Below, one piece after another: positions 28,909-37,390 of a DNA stretch of 46,493 nucleotides. Numbering within the stretch: the first letter of the stretch is position 1; every line of letters begins with the position of its first letter. The notes under the pieces were generated by a model. That model saw nothing but the letters and a program-made list of their open reading frames with translations, was not told the origin of the DNA and did not search any database. A program made the position numbers and the translations under genes. This DNA comes from Pseudomonadota bacterium (lineage in GTDB: Bacteria; Pseudomonadota; Gammaproteobacteria; Xanthomonadales; Xanthomonadaceae), in assembly GCA_963205495.1 (NCBI GenBank), contig CAUJIN010000064.1:1-46493 (forward strand), written 5' to 3'.

Positions 28909-29436
28909 TTATTTCAGCGCGTCGAGAATCTCGCCGATGCTTTTCTCGGTGAGTTTCTCGTGGTAATGCCCGTTCACCGTGGCCGCCGGCGCGCCGCAGC
29001 AGGCCGCGATGCACTCCTCTTCCTTCTTGAGGTAGATGCGGCCGTCCGGCGTGCTCTCGCCCAGCTTGATCCCGAGCTTGTTCTCGCAGTAGCGCACGAG
29101 GTCCTCGGCGCCGTTGAGCCAGCACGAGATGTTGGTGCACAGCGCCACGTTGTTGCGCCCCACCGGCCGGGTTTCCAGCATGGTGTAGAAGGTCGCCACC
29201 TCGTAGGCCTGGATCGGCTGGATGCCGATGTACTTGGCAACCGCGGCGATCAGCGCATCGGTGAGGAAGCCTTCGTTCTGCTGCTGCGCCGCGAACAGCC
29301 CCTGGATCGTCGCCGAACGGCGCCGGTCGGCCGGAAACTTGGCCAGCCACAGGTCGATCGTGGCGCGGGTTTCATCGGTCAGCGCCTGGAGCGGATCGAC
29401 GTCCTTGACCGCTTCGAAATTGCCGGTTGCTTTCAT
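28909..29436 (-). CDS. nuoE: NADH-quinone oxidoreductase subunit E ([2Fe-2S])
   Basis: The 175-residue thioredoxin-fold subunit carries cluster N1a and partners NuoF. Ligands are visible as CTNISCWLNG (about 98-107) and CIAACCGAP (about 139-147). The N-terminal helical domain contains AAVAKYIGIQPIQAYEVATFY, split by a turn. The start at 29436 is unambiguous. The gene is separated from nuoD by a 145-nt repeat-bearing gap, the largest inside the nuo cluster. Confidence 0.96.
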   Translation of the reverse strand: MKATGNFEAVKDVDPLQALTDETRATIDLWLAKFPADRRRSATIQGLFAAQQQNEGFLTDALIAAVAKYIGIQPIQAYEVATFYTMLETRPVGRNNVALCTNISCWLNGAEDLVRYCENKLGIKLGESTPDGRIYLKKEEECIAACCGAPAATVNGHYHEKLTEKSIGEILDALK

Positions 29437-29447
29437 GGTCTTGACCC

Positions 29448-29578
29448 GGGATTTGGGATTTGGGATTGGGGATTTGCAAGAGCCTGGGGGCGACGAGCGA
29501 ACGGCTTTTCGCTGCCACGGCCCGCGCGGCGGTCGGGGGCCGCTTTTGCGAATCCCGAATCCCGAATCCCGAATCCCC
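29448..29578. repeat. Inverted array of GGGATT-type heptamers between nuoD and nuoE
   Basis: The left arm (29448-29475) holds four near-identical units of GGGATTT type. The right arm (29548-29578) holds four CGAATCC-type units, the reverse complement with T-to-C differences. The two arms can pair over about 28 nt. The roughly 72-nt centre has its own small hairpins (AGCGAA with TTCGCT; GCGGC with GCCGC). Repeats of this look are frequent between genes in Xanthomonadaceae genomes, as I recall, so it is probably a dispersed intergenic element inserted in the operon. Confidence 0.75.
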
Positions 29579-29581
29579 GCC

Positions 29582-30835
29582 TCATCGATCTATCTCCCCG
29601 AACACCACGTCATAGGTGCCGATCATGGCGACGACGTCGGAGAGCATGTGGCCCTTGACGACCTCGTCCATGGAGGAGAGGTGGGCGAAGCCCGGCGCGC
29701 GCAGCTTGACGCGGAACGGCTTGTTGGCGCCGTCGGAGACGAGATAGCAGCCGAATTCGCCCTTGGGCGCCTCGACCGCGGCGTAGGTTTCGCCCTCGGG
29801 CACGAGATAGCCCTCGGTGAAGAGCTTGAAGTGGTGGATGAGGGCTTCCATGTCGCGCTTCATTTCTTCGCGGTGCGGCGGTGCGACCTTGAAGTCGCGC
29901 ACGATCACCGGCCCCTGCAGCGTGCGCAGCTTGGCCACGCACTGCTTGATGATGCGTGCCGATTCGCGCATTTCGGCCACGCGCACCACATAGCGGTCGT
30001 AGCAGTCGCCGCCCACGCCCACGGGGATGTCGAAATCCACTTCCGCATACTTGGCGTAGGGCTGCTTCTTGCGCAGGTCCCAGGCAATGCCCGAGGCGCG
30101 CAGCATCGGACCACTCATGCCCCAGGCAAGGGCCTTTTCCGGCGGCACCACGCCGATACCGACGGTGCGCTGCTTCCAGATGCGGTTGTCGGTGAGCAGG
30201 GTTTCGTATTCGTCCACCCGGTGCGGGAAATCGTCGGCGAAGGCGTCGAGGAAATCCAGCATCGAGCCTTCGCGCCAGGCGTTGAGGCGCTTGAGGTCCG
30301 CGCCCTTGTGCCAGGGGGTTTCCTTGTACTTGGGCATCTGGTCCGGGAGATCGCGGTAGACGCCGCCGGGACGGTAGTAGGCCGCGTGCATGCGTGCGCC
30401 ACTGACCGCCTCGTAGCAGTCCATCAGCTCCTCGCGCTCGCGGAATGCGTACAGCATCACCGCCATCGCGCCCAGGTCCAGACCGTTGGAACCGATCCAC
30501 ATCAGGTGGTTCAGGATGCGCGTGATCTCGTCGAACATCGTCCGGATCCACTGCGCGCGCTCGGGCACCTCGATGCCGAGGAGGTTCTCGATGGCGCGAA
30601 CGTAGGCGTGTTCGTTGCACATCATCGAAACGTAGTCGAGGCGGTCCATGTAGCCGATCGAGTGGTTGAACGGCTTGGACTCGGCCAGCTTCTCGGTGCC
30701 GCGATGCAGGAGGCCGACGTGCGGATCGGCGCGACGCACCGTTTCACCGTCCATCTCCAGCACCAGGCGCAGCACGCCGTGCGCCGCCGGATGCTGCGGA
30801 CCGAAGTTCAGTGAATAGCTGCGGATTTCCTGCAT
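29582..30835 (-). CDS. nuoD: NADH-quinone oxidoreductase subunit D (49 kDa)
   Basis: This 417-residue, [NiFe]-hydrogenase-large-subunit-like protein lines the quinone site. The N-terminal [20 protein letters not shown] (9-28) with the His pair near the quinone headgroup is intact, as is HRGTEKLAE (about 44-52). The C-terminus ends FGEIDR, as expected for the family. It is separated from nuoC by 3 nt. Confidence 0.97.
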   Translation of the reverse strand: MQEIRSYSLNFGPQHPAAHGVLRLVLEMDGETVRRADPHVGLLHRGTEKLAESKPFNHSIGYMDRLDYVSMMCNEHAYVRAIENLLGIEVPERAQWIRTMFDEITRILNHLMWIGSNGLDLGAMAVMLYAFREREELMDCYEAVSGARMHAAYYRPGGVYRDLPDQMPKYKETPWHKGADLKRLNAWREGSMLDFLDAFADDFPHRVDEYETLLTDNRIWKQRTVGIGVVPPEKALAWGMSGPMLRASGIAWDLRKKQPYAKYAEVDFDIPVGVGGDCYDRYVVRVAEMRESARIIKQCVAKLRTLQGPVIVRDFKVAPPHREEMKRDMEALIHHFKLFTEGYLVPEGETYAAVEAPKGEFGCYLVSDGANKPFRVKLRAPGFAHLSSMDEVVKGHMLSDVVAMIGTYDVVFGEIDR

Positions 30836-30838
30836 GGC

Positions 30839-31582
30839 TTACTTTCCTGCCGTCTGGGCGGCCGACTCGGAGCGGGCCTGCTCGCGGCGCGAATCGCGGC
30901 GGATGACGCGCGGCACGGTGACGCGCGGCTCGATCGTGACGGGCTGATACACCACGCGTCCCTGCTCGGCGTCGTAGCGCACCTCGACGTTGCCGACCAG
31001 CGGGAAGTCCTTGCGGAACGGGTGGCCGACGAAGCCGTAGTCGGTGAGGATGCGGCGCAAGTCGGGGTGCCCCTCGTAGACGATGCCGAACAGGTCGAAG
31101 GCCTCGCGCTCGAACCAGTTGGCCACCGGCCACAATTCGATCACCGAAGGCACCACCGGCAGGCCGCCGTGCGGCGCAAAGCAGCGCAGGCGCAGGCGGC
31201 GGTTGTGGTGCACCGACTGGAGGTGGATGACCGAGGCGAAGCGGCGCGGCTGAAGGGTCGATTCGGGACGGCTGGCCCAGTCGAAGCGCCCTGCCCCCTC
31301 GCCTTCGACGCCGCGCGAGAAGCCCTCGCCGCTCGCATCTTCCGTATCCCATTCGACCTGGCCATAGCTCAGGTAGTCCACGCCGCACAGGTCGATCAGC
31401 TGCTCGTAGCGGAACGGTGCTTCTTCACGCAGGGCGCGCGCCACTTCGAGCAGGTTCTCGGGCGCCACAACCAGAGTTATCTCGGGCGTGGCCACCTCGT
31501 AGACGTGCTCGATGCACTCGGCGATCTTGTCGCCGAAGCGCGCGCGCAGCTGCTCGGCGTGGGGGATTGCTGGATCGGCCAT
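30839..31582 (-). CDS. nuoC: NADH-quinone oxidoreductase subunit C (30 kDa)
   Basis: The 247-residue subunit bears the 30-kDa signature [20 protein letters not shown] followed by [12 protein letters not shown] (about 150-185). It is not fused to NuoD, unlike in E. coli. A polar C-terminal tail of about 40 residues ([20 protein letters not shown]) is rich in Arg and probably unstructured. It starts 37 nt after nuoB. Confidence 0.95.
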   Translation of the reverse strand: MADPAIPHAEQLRARFGDKIAECIEHVYEVATPEITLVVAPENLLEVARALREEAPFRYEQLIDLCGVDYLSYGQVEWDTEDASGEGFSRGVEGEGAGRFDWASRPESTLQPRRFASVIHLQSVHHNRRLRLRCFAPHGGLPVVPSVIELWPVANWFEREAFDLFGIVYEGHPDLRRILTDYGFVGHPFRKDFPLVGNVEVRYDAEQGRVVYQPVTIEPRVTVPRVIRRDSRREQARSESAAQTAGK

Positions 31583-31619
31583 GGACCGCGTGCCTTCCTT
31601 GCGAAAATGACGGATGCGC

Positions 31620-32162
31620 TCAGCGCGCGATGGTGTTGGTGCGGCGGATCTTCTTCTGCAACTGCAGGATGCCGTGGGTCAGCGCCTCGGCCGTGGGCGG
31701 GCAGCCCGGCACGTAGACGTCCACCGGCACCACGCGGTCGCAGCCGCGCACCACGGCGTAGGAATAGTGGTAGTAACCGCCGCCGTTGGCGCAGGAGCCC
31801 ATCGAGATCACCCACTTGGGCTCGGTCATCTGGTCGTAAACCCGACGCAGCGCCGGGGCCATCTTGTTGACCAGGGTGCCGGCCACGATCATCACGTCGG
31901 ACTGGCGCGGGCTGGGGCGGTAGATCACGCCCATGCGGTCCACGTCGATGCGCGAGGTGCTGGCGTGCATCATCTCCACCGCGCAACAGGCCAGACCGAA
32001 GGTCACCGGCCACATCGAACCGGTACGCGCCCAGTTGACCAGGGCATCGACCGAGGTGACGGCAAAGCCGCGCTCGATCAGGGGATTTTCGCCGTCGGGG
32101 CGGAGGATGTCGTCTACGCGACCGAGCGGTTCGGGGTTGTTGAAGAACTGTGCGATGCTCAT
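31620..32162 (-). CDS. nuoB: NADH-quinone oxidoreductase subunit B (cluster N2)
   Basis: This 180-residue subunit carries cluster N2, the last before quinone. The unusual tandem cysteines occur in [12 protein letters not shown] (about 54-65). The further ligands are in [12 protein letters not shown] and [12 protein letters not shown]. It begins 4 nt after the nuoA stop. Confidence 0.97.
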   Translation of the reverse strand: MSIAQFFNNPEPLGRVDDILRPDGENPLIERGFAVTSVDALVNWARTGSMWPVTFGLACCAVEMMHASTSRIDVDRMGVIYRPSPRQSDVMIVAGTLVNKMAPALRRVYDQMTEPKWVISMGSCANGGGYYHYSYAVVRGCDRVVPVDVYVPGCPPTAEALTHGILQLQKKIRRTNTIAR

Positions 32163-32166
32163 CGGA

Positions 32167-32523
32167 TCATTCCCACTCCAGGGCGCCCTTCTTCCACTCG
32201 TAGACGAAGCCCACGACGAGGATGGCCAGGAACACCGTCATGGCGATGATGGCCGGGGTGCCGATGCTCTTGAACACCACAGCCCAGGGGAACAGGAAGG
32301 CGATTTCCAGATCGAACACGATGAACAGGATCGCGATCAGGTAGTAGCGCACGTCGAAGCGCGCGCGGGCGTCCTCGAAGGCCTCGAAGCCGCACTCGTA
32401 GGGAGCAAGCTTCTCTGCGCCGGGGCGCTTGGGCCCGAGCAGGTTGCCGATGACCAGAAGGGCGATGCCGATGCCCGTGGATACGATCAGGAACAGCAGG
32501 ATTGGAAGGTACTCGCCCAGCAC
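32167..32523 (-). CDS. nuoA: NADH-quinone oxidoreductase subunit A
   Basis: The 118-residue, three-helix membrane subunit contains the usual [24 protein letters not shown] loop (about 40-60) and [17 protein letters not shown]. The frame is open for 111 further codons upstream, but the GTG at 32523 follows GAGG at 6 nt and gives a start and length typical of NuoA ([14 protein letters not shown]). It is the first gene of the nuo operon. Confidence 0.94.
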   Translation of the reverse strand: MLGEYLPILLFLIVSTGIGIALLVIGNLLGPKRPGAEKLAPYECGFEAFEDARARFDVRYYLIAILFIVFDLEIAFLFPWAVVFKSIGTPAIIAMTVFLAILVVGFVYEWKKGALEWE

Positions 32524-32862
32524 GTCAGCCTCGACTCGCTCCGCGTTGCGGAATCGCCGCAACCACCAGCGGTGCCACCAGCGCGGCACCCGTTCACGCG
32601 ATGGACCGATGCGCCAGCTCGAGTTGCGTTCCATGATCGGAGCGGCAGTTCGTGCTGGCGTCGCGTGAAGGAAAGCGCTGCGCGCTTTCGCCACGTCCGG
32701 CTCGCGTCCCGATGGCGCATTGCTGCAATGCAGAAATGCGCCGATCAAGCCTTGAGATTGTCGCATGCCCTGTCCGGAGGCGGCAACACGAGCGACTGCG
32801 TGATTGCGTGCTTCAGGCCACCTTTCCGGCGAGCAGGCGTCGGAAAGGTGCGCCAATGAGAA
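32524..32862 (-). other. Hairpin-rich 339-nt leader between the M48 gene and nuoA
   Basis: No gene is supported here. On the nuo strand it holds, in order from the M48 stop: the stem at 32819-32850; a nested hairpin at 32714-32742 (8-bp stem GGCGCATT, inner CTGCA/TGCAG); a perfect 8-bp stem GAAAGCGC with a 3-nt loop at 32671-32689; a GGTGCC/GGCACC stem at 32571-32590; and a GTTGCGG/CCGCAAC stem at 32545-32563, about 22 nt before the nuoA GTG. No clear promoter box could be chosen. No tRNA-Leu or secG was found, which often precede nuoA in related genomes. Confidence 0.6.
32819..32850 (-). terminator. Hairpin after the M48 peptidase gene
   Basis: A perfect 10-bp stem (CACCTTTCCG with its complement, 12-nt loop) begins 12 nt after the M48 stop. 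There is no T-run after it on the minus strand. It may separate M48 transcription from the nuo operon. Confidence 0.4.
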
Positions 32863-33747
32863 TCACTTGCCGCAATAGGCCTTGCGAAACTCCAGCGCCC
32901 TGGGCATCAGCTGCTGCAGGCGGGCAATGCGGGTGCTGCCGCTGGGATGGGTGGACATGAACTCCGGCGGCGCCTGGCCGCCGCTGGCCTGACCCATGCG
33001 CTCCCACAGGCCGATGGCCTCGCGCGGGTCGTAGCAGGCCGCCGCGGCCAGCATCAGCCCCACTTCGTCGGCCTCGCTCTCGTGGTCGCGCGAAAACGGC
33101 AGCAGCACGCCGTACTGGGCGCCGGCCCCCATCACCGCCATCACCGCCTTCTGCTGCTGCGGCTCCATGTCGCTGATCGCCATGCCGGTGGCCATGGAAC
33201 CGATCTGCACCAGCTTGTTCTGCGCCATGCGCTCGGCGCTGTGGCGCAGCAGGGCGTGGGCGATCTCGTGTCCCATGATCGCCGCCAGCGCCGAATCGTT
33301 CTGCGCGACGGGAAGGATGCCGGTATAGACCGCGATCTTGCCGCCCGGCAGGCAGAAGGCATTGGCCTGATCGGACTGGATCACGCTGACCTTCCAGTCG
33401 AACGCATCCCACGGGATCGAAGGCGACACGCCGCGTGCGGCGGCCAGATCCGCTTCGACCCGCGGACCCACTTCGACCAGACGGCGCGCAATGTCACCCA
33501 CCTGCCCCGGGACCACGCCCTGCGACACCACGCGCGACTGCGACAGGATTTCCCGGTACGCCTGCAGGCCCAGCGCGGCCTCCTCCTCCACGCTGGAGTC
33601 GATCAGCTGGGTGCGTCCGGTGAAGGCGGCGTCCTGCTGGTGCGAGAACCAGTACCAGGCGGCGTAGATGCCGAACAAAAGCACCACCCACCAGCGCACG
33701 CCGCCGCGCCGGCGCGGCCTGGATGCTCCCGGATCGAACGTGTTCAT
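32863..33747 (-). CDS. Membrane-anchored M48-family zinc metalloprotease
   Basis: The 294-residue protein has one N-terminal membrane helix (about 19-35, WWVVLLFGIYAAWYWF) after a basic cytoplasmic tail (PRRRGG), so the protease domain faces the periplasm. The zinc site is HEIAH (160-164) with the third ligand Glu in DHESEADEVG. The ending FRKAYCGK is short. It resembles the LoiP/YcaL-like outer-membrane-quality-control M48 proteases, though these are usually lipoproteins, and this one lacks a lipobox. The ATG at 33747 was chosen; one at 33777 would add ten residues (MHPPSPRKLF). Confidence 0.87.
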   Translation of the reverse strand: MNTFDPGASRPRRRGGVRWWVVLLFGIYAAWYWFSHQQDAAFTGRTQLIDSSVEEEAALGLQAYREILSQSRVVSQGVVPGQVGDIARRLVEVGPRVEADLAAARGVSPSIPWDAFDWKVSVIQSDQANAFCLPGGKIAVYTGILPVAQNDSALAAIMGHEIAHALLRHSAERMAQNKLVQIGSMATGMAISDMEPQQQKAVMAVMGAGAQYGVLLPFSRDHESEADEVGLMLAAAACYDPREAIGLWERMGQASGGQAPPEFMSTHPSGSTRIARLQQLMPRALEFRKAYCGK

Positions 33748-33832
33748 GAAAAGTTTCCGTGGCGAAGGAGGATGCATGGTGCCAGAGTCGCGGCTCCGGC
33801 GCGCAGGAGGTCGGCAGCGCGCATCGCCACGC

Positions 33833-35740
33833 TCATGGCGATTCTTCCGCGAGGTCGCGCGCCACCCGGAAACCGACCCGGGCGCTGGTCGTGCCCGCCG
33901 TGGCGCGCAGCCGGAAGGACGCTCGCGCCTGATCGGGCGAACTGGCCCAGGACGCGCCGCGCACCACCCGCGCCTTGCAGCCGGGATTGATCCACGCCGA
34001 GCCGTCGCGCGGCGCGCGCGCATAGCTCTCGTGCCAGCAGTCCGCGACCCATTCCGAGACGTTGCCGTTCATGTCACTCAGCCCGAAGGCGTTGACCGTG
34101 TAGCTTCCCACCGGCGCCGGCCCCCAGGCGCCGTCGCCGTATCCGGAAAAAGCGTTGCTCCAGCGCCGTCCGCCGGCCGACTGGTCGCGTGCGCCGGTCA
34201 GGTTGTCGACGCCCGCCGGGGGGTCGTCCTCGCCCCAGGGATAGCGCGTTTCGCCGCCAGCACGCAGGGCGTACTCGAATTCCGCTTCGCTGGGCAATCG
34301 GTAGGTGCGTTGGGTCTGTTCGGACAGCCAGGCGGCGTAGGCCGCCGCATCGTTCCAGGAAACGTGCACGACCGGCTGTCCGTCGGAGGCGGGCTGGCCG
34401 GCGTAGTCGTCGCGCCAGCTCACCCCGCGCTTTTCGACCATGGCGCCGTTGCGCTCGTCGTACACGGTCGAACGCTTCTTCTTTTCCGCCGAAGTGCGGT
34501 AGCCGGTGGCCTCCACGAAGGCGCGAAACTGGGCCACGGTGATCTCGGTGCGAGCCAGGGCGAAACCACGATTGAAGGTGACGGCATGACGTGGGGATTC
34601 GGCTGCCAAACGGTCGCGCTCGCCGCGAGGGCTGCCCATCTGGAAACGTCCCGCCGCGATCACCACCATGCCCGGAGCCGATCCGCCGTCGGCCAGCGGA
34701 TCGGCCAGTAGCTGGCCCGGCGCGTGGATTCCGTAGCGGCGCACGCGCTCGATGCCTTCCTGCGCCCAGGCCAGATCGCGTTCGTCCTGCGATACCGCCT
34801 CCAGCCCGGGAAGAAGCGCCTGCGCGGCATCGGCATCGCCCGCCTCCAGCGCGCCGGACACCCGCGCCCGCCAGCGCGCGATGGCGCGTTCGCGCAGCTC
34901 GGCAATGCGCGCGGCGGCATCCTGCGCCGCATCGGAACCGGGCAGCACGCGCACCGCATCGGCCAGGCGGTCATCGGCCTGGGCGAACGCCTCGCGCTGC
35001 GCCGCCGCCATGGCCTGCGCCAGATGCGCGCGCTGCACTTCCTCCAGCGCGACGAGCGCATCGGGATTGCCCGGATCGATCTCCAGCACCTGGTGCAGCA
35101 ACGCCACGGCCTTGTCGTCCTTGCCCTGGCCACGCAGGCGCTGCGCCCGCTGCACCAGCGCGTCGGCGCGACGCGCCCGCGCCACGCGCTCGGCCAGCGC
35201 GGAAACTTCGGGATCCGCACCGCCCCAGGCCTGGAGCGCACCCAGCACTTCCTCGGCCGGCAGCCGGCTGCCGTAGGCAAAACCCAGTTCGGCCCAGTCC
35301 AGCGCCCAGCGCCGCGCCCGCTCGCCCAGCGCCGCCAGGGTTTCCCGAGAATCGGAAATTTCCGCAGGTTCCGGCGATTCCGCTGGCTTCGACAGCTCCG
35401 ACGCCGCGCCGTTCGCACGAACCTGCGCCAGAAGCCGCAGGGCGCGCGCCACCTGCTCGGGATCGTTGGACTCCAGCCACTGCGACACGCGCACCGCGAC
35501 GGGTTCGCCGGATGCCAGGTCCGCAGCGGCCTGCGCCTCGTCCACGGACAAGGGCGCAGAGGGCTGCGCCGCAGCGGGCGCGGCCTCGGCCGACCCGGAT
35601 TCGGAAGGCATGGAAGACGGTGAAGGTGCCGCTTCCGCCGGCGGCCCGGAAGGCGGCGCAGGCCCGGGCGCTTCACCGCCGCCGCACGCAGCCAGCAGCG
35701 CAAGGATCGCCCCCGCCATCCATCGCGTTCCAGCCGCCAT
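33833..35740 (-). CDS. Lipoprotein with helical repeats and an FGE-sulfatase-fold domain
   Basis: The 635-residue protein begins with a lipoprotein signal (Leu-Leu-Ala-Ala-Cys, Cys at about 19) and a Pro/Ala/Ser-rich linker (about 24-70). A helical, TPR-like region follows (about 75-330; e.g. GKDDKAVALLHQVLEIDPGN). The C-terminal third (about 360-630) is an FGE/SUMF1-fold domain with GMVVIAAGRFQMGSPRGE, PVVHVSWNDAAAYAAWLSEQ, YRLPSEAEFEYA, LSDMNGNVSEWV and VVRGASW. The paired active-site cysteines of true formylglycine-generating enzymes are absent: the matching segment reads SFRLRATAGTTSARVGFR. It is therefore more likely a binding or structural FGE-fold domain than an oxidase. The start at 35740 has GAGG 6 nt before. 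Confidence 0.85.
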   Translation of the reverse strand: MAAGTRWMAGAILALLAACGGGEAPGPAPPSGPPAEAAPSPSSMPSESGSAEAAPAAAQPSAPLSVDEAQAAADLASGEPVAVRVSQWLESNDPEQVARALRLLAQVRANGAASELSKPAESPEPAEISDSRETLAALGERARRWALDWAELGFAYGSRLPAEEVLGALQAWGGADPEVSALAERVARARRADALVQRAQRLRGQGKDDKAVALLHQVLEIDPGNPDALVALEEVQRAHLAQAMAAAQREAFAQADDRLADAVRVLPGSDAAQDAAARIAELRERAIARWRARVSGALEAGDADAAQALLPGLEAVSQDERDLAWAQEGIERVRRYGIHAPGQLLADPLADGGSAPGMVVIAAGRFQMGSPRGERDRLAAESPRHAVTFNRGFALARTEITVAQFRAFVEATGYRTSAEKKKRSTVYDERNGAMVEKRGVSWRDDYAGQPASDGQPVVHVSWNDAAAYAAWLSEQTQRTYRLPSEAEFEYALRAGGETRYPWGEDDPPAGVDNLTGARDQSAGGRRWSNAFSGYGDGAWGPAPVGSYTVNAFGLSDMNGNVSEWVADCWHESYARAPRDGSAWINPGCKARVVRGASWASSPDQARASFRLRATAGTTSARVGFRVARDLAEESP

Positions 35741-35845
35741 CGACACCTCGCCTGTCACCTGCAGAAAAGCCGGAATCCCGCTCGGGAACGGCGCGGTGAC
35801 GGTAGTAGAGGGCGCGCCCGGCGGCAAGTCGGGCGCCGCATCGGC

Positions 35846-35851
35846 TATCGT
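35846..35851 (+). promoter_or_regulatory. Candidate -10 box before rnd
   Basis: TATCGT lies 29 nt before the rnd ATG in the 140-nt gap between divergent genes. No good -35 box is seen. Confidence 0.25.
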
Positions 35852-35880
35852 TCCGCGACTTCTCTCCCTGAAACCACCGC

Positions 35881-36963
35881 ATGAGCCACTGGATCAGCCA
35901 ATCACATCAACTCGACGGTCTGGCGCAAGCGGTAGGAGCCGCTCCGATCGCGCTGGACACCGAATTCATCCGCGAACGCACCTTCCACCCGAAGCTGGCG
36001 CTGGTGCAGGTGCGCGCGGCCGGCGGAGAGGAACTGTTGGTCGATCCGCTGGCCGTGACCTGCGGCGGCGCGCTGCGCGAGCTGCTCCAGAGCCCCGTTC
36101 TCAAGCTCATGCACAGCCCGGGCGAAGACCTGCAGGCGCTGCAGCGCGGATGGGGCGTAACGCTCGCCGCGCCGCTGTTCGACACCCAGCTCGCCGCCGC
36201 GCTGACCGGCCACGGCCCGGGCCGCAGCTACCAATGGCTGGTCGAGGAACTGCTCGGCGTGCACCTGGAGAAGGGCGAAACCCGTTCGGACTGGCTGCAG
36301 CGTCCGCTGACCGACTCCCAGCAGCATTACGCCGCCGAAGACGTCCACCACCTGCACGCCCTGCACGAACGCCTCGACCGGCGCCTGACCGAACTGGGGC
36401 GCGGCGACTGGCTGCGCCAGGACTGCGAGCGCATGGTACAGGCCGCGCACGACGACCTCCCCGATCCTAATCCGCACCTTGCCTCGCGCAGCGCGCAGCG
36501 GATGGACCCGGAGCAGCAGCTTCGCCTGCGCCGGATGCTGCGCTGGCGCGACGAGACGGCCCGCAGCCGCGACCTTCCGCGCAGCTGGGTTCTGGACAAC
36601 GAGCTGGTGGTGCAACTGGCGCTGCGCCCGCTTTCGCGCAGCCAGTTCGATGCCCTCCTCGACCGCCACCCGCGCGCCCCGCGCCGCAACCGCGACCCGC
36701 TGTGGGAAACGCTGTCGCGCCCGATCGACGAGGAAGAACGCGCGATGCCGCTGGCCAGCGAGCCCGACCCCGCGCTGCGCGCTCCGCTCAAGGCGATGCA
36801 GGCCATCGTTGCCCGCCACGCCGCCGAACTCGAGCTTCCGGAAGGACTGCTGTGCGCGCGCCGCCATCTGGAATCCCTGCTGATGCATCGCATCTGGCCC
36901 GAGGCGCTGGAAGGCTGGCGCGCCGAGATCCTGCGCGCCGAACTGATGGCGCACCTGCCGTGA
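35881..36963 (+). CDS. rnd: Ribonuclease D
   Basis: This 360-residue 3'-5' exoribonuclease trims tRNA precursors and other small RNAs. The DEDDy exonuclease domain begins with the metal-binding Asp26 and Glu28 in IALDTEF and continues with LMHSPGEDL (about 76-84) and the last Asp in the ..AAEDVHHL region (about 157). An HRDC domain follows (about 210-290; RMLRWRDETARSRDLPRSWVL in shortened form). E. coli RNase D is 375 residues. It precedes the tRNA-Arg gene by 68 nt on the same strand. Confidence 0.93.
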   Translation: MSHWISQSHQLDGLAQAVGAAPIALDTEFIRERTFHPKLALVQVRAAGGEELLVDPLAVTCGGALRELLQSPVLKLMHSPGEDLQALQRGWGVTLAAPLFDTQLAAALTGHGPGRSYQWLVEELLGVHLEKGETRSDWLQRPLTDSQQHYAAEDVHHLHALHERLDRRLTELGRGDWLRQDCERMVQAAHDDLPDPNPHLASRSAQRMDPEQQLRLRRMLRWRDETARSRDLPRSWVLDNELVVQLALRPLSRSQFDALLDRHPRAPRRNRDPLWETLSRPIDEEERAMPLASEPDPALRAPLKAMQAIVARHAAELELPEGLLCARRHLESLLMHRIWPEALEGWRAEILRAELMAHLP

Positions 36964-36992
36964 ACGGCGCGGCCGGGGCGCGGCATCTCGTG

Positions 36993-36998
36993 TAGAAT
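36993..36998 (+). promoter_or_regulatory. Candidate -10 box of the tRNA-Arg gene
   Basis: TAGAAT (one mismatch to TATAAT) lies 34 nt before the mature tRNA 5' end; transcription from about 37005 would give a short leader. The -35 region is GC-rich and unconvincing. Confidence 0.4.
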
Positions 36999-37031
36999 TT
37001 CGCCGCTTCAGCACCTTGGCCGCACACCGAC

Positions 37032-37108
37032 GGCCCCGTAGCTCAGCTGGATAGAGCATCCCCCTCCTAAGGGGAAGGTCACACGTTCGAATCGTGTCGG
37101 GGTCGCCA
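37032..37108 (+). tRNA. tRNA-Arg (anticodon CCT)
   Basis: The 77-nt cloverleaf is complete. The acceptor GGCCCCG pairs with CGGGGTC (one G-T). The D stem is GCTC/GAGC. The anticodon stem TCCCC/GGGGA encloses the loop CTCCTAA, anticodon CCT at 37066-37068, reading AGG. The T arm is ACACG-TTCGAAT-CGTGT. CCA is encoded at 37106-37108. It is a rare-codon tRNA gene, and its 3' half is partly duplicated 1.1 kb downstream. Confidence 0.97.
37085..37101 (+). repeat. Direct repeat, left copy (tRNA T-arm, att-like)
   Basis: GTTCGAATCGTGTCGGG in the tRNA T arm and acceptor is repeated identically and in the same orientation at 38194-38210. tRNA 3' ends of this kind are common integrase attachment sites. 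Confidence 0.7.
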
Positions 37109-37172
37109 TAAATCAATGACTTGCGGCATTCGATGCGCAACGGGCTGCTGGTCGGGGGCACTCCAGGGACAC

Positions 37173-37390
37173 ACGCTCGGCCCGCCGGACCCAGCGCCGC
37201 AACGTCTCGGCCGTGCGGCCGATCTTCGCAACAATCGAGCCGATCGCCGCCCGCTGCGAGCCGCGCTCGCTCCGGTAGTCCGGCACCAACCGCACGGCCC
37301 GCTCCTGCACCCCCGGGGAAAACTTCGCGGACTTCCCCATGGATCCATCCTCACAAGCGAAGGAGATTCCGGGAAAGACGGGGTGGTTCA
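37173..37390 (-). mobile_element. IS3-family insertion sequence remnant (5' end and orfA fragment)
   Basis: The minus strand from 37340 encodes about 56 residues of an IS3-type OrfA: MGKSAKFSPGVQERAVRLV, then an AAIGSIVAKIGRTAETLRRW helix-turn-helix block, after which similarity stops at about 37173. The element's outer end is probably at 37390, where TGAACCACCCCG reads inward on the minus strand, like the terminal inverted repeats of IS3 elements. The rest of orfA, all of orfB and the other end are missing. A small untyped stretch (37109-37172) separates it from the tRNA. Confidence 0.7.

Noticed and set aside
32524..32856. A 111-codon N-terminal extension of NuoA, rich in Trp and Arg
   Set aside because: NuoA is normally about 118 residues, the GTG at 32523 has a good ribosome binding site, and the extension lacks family similarity.
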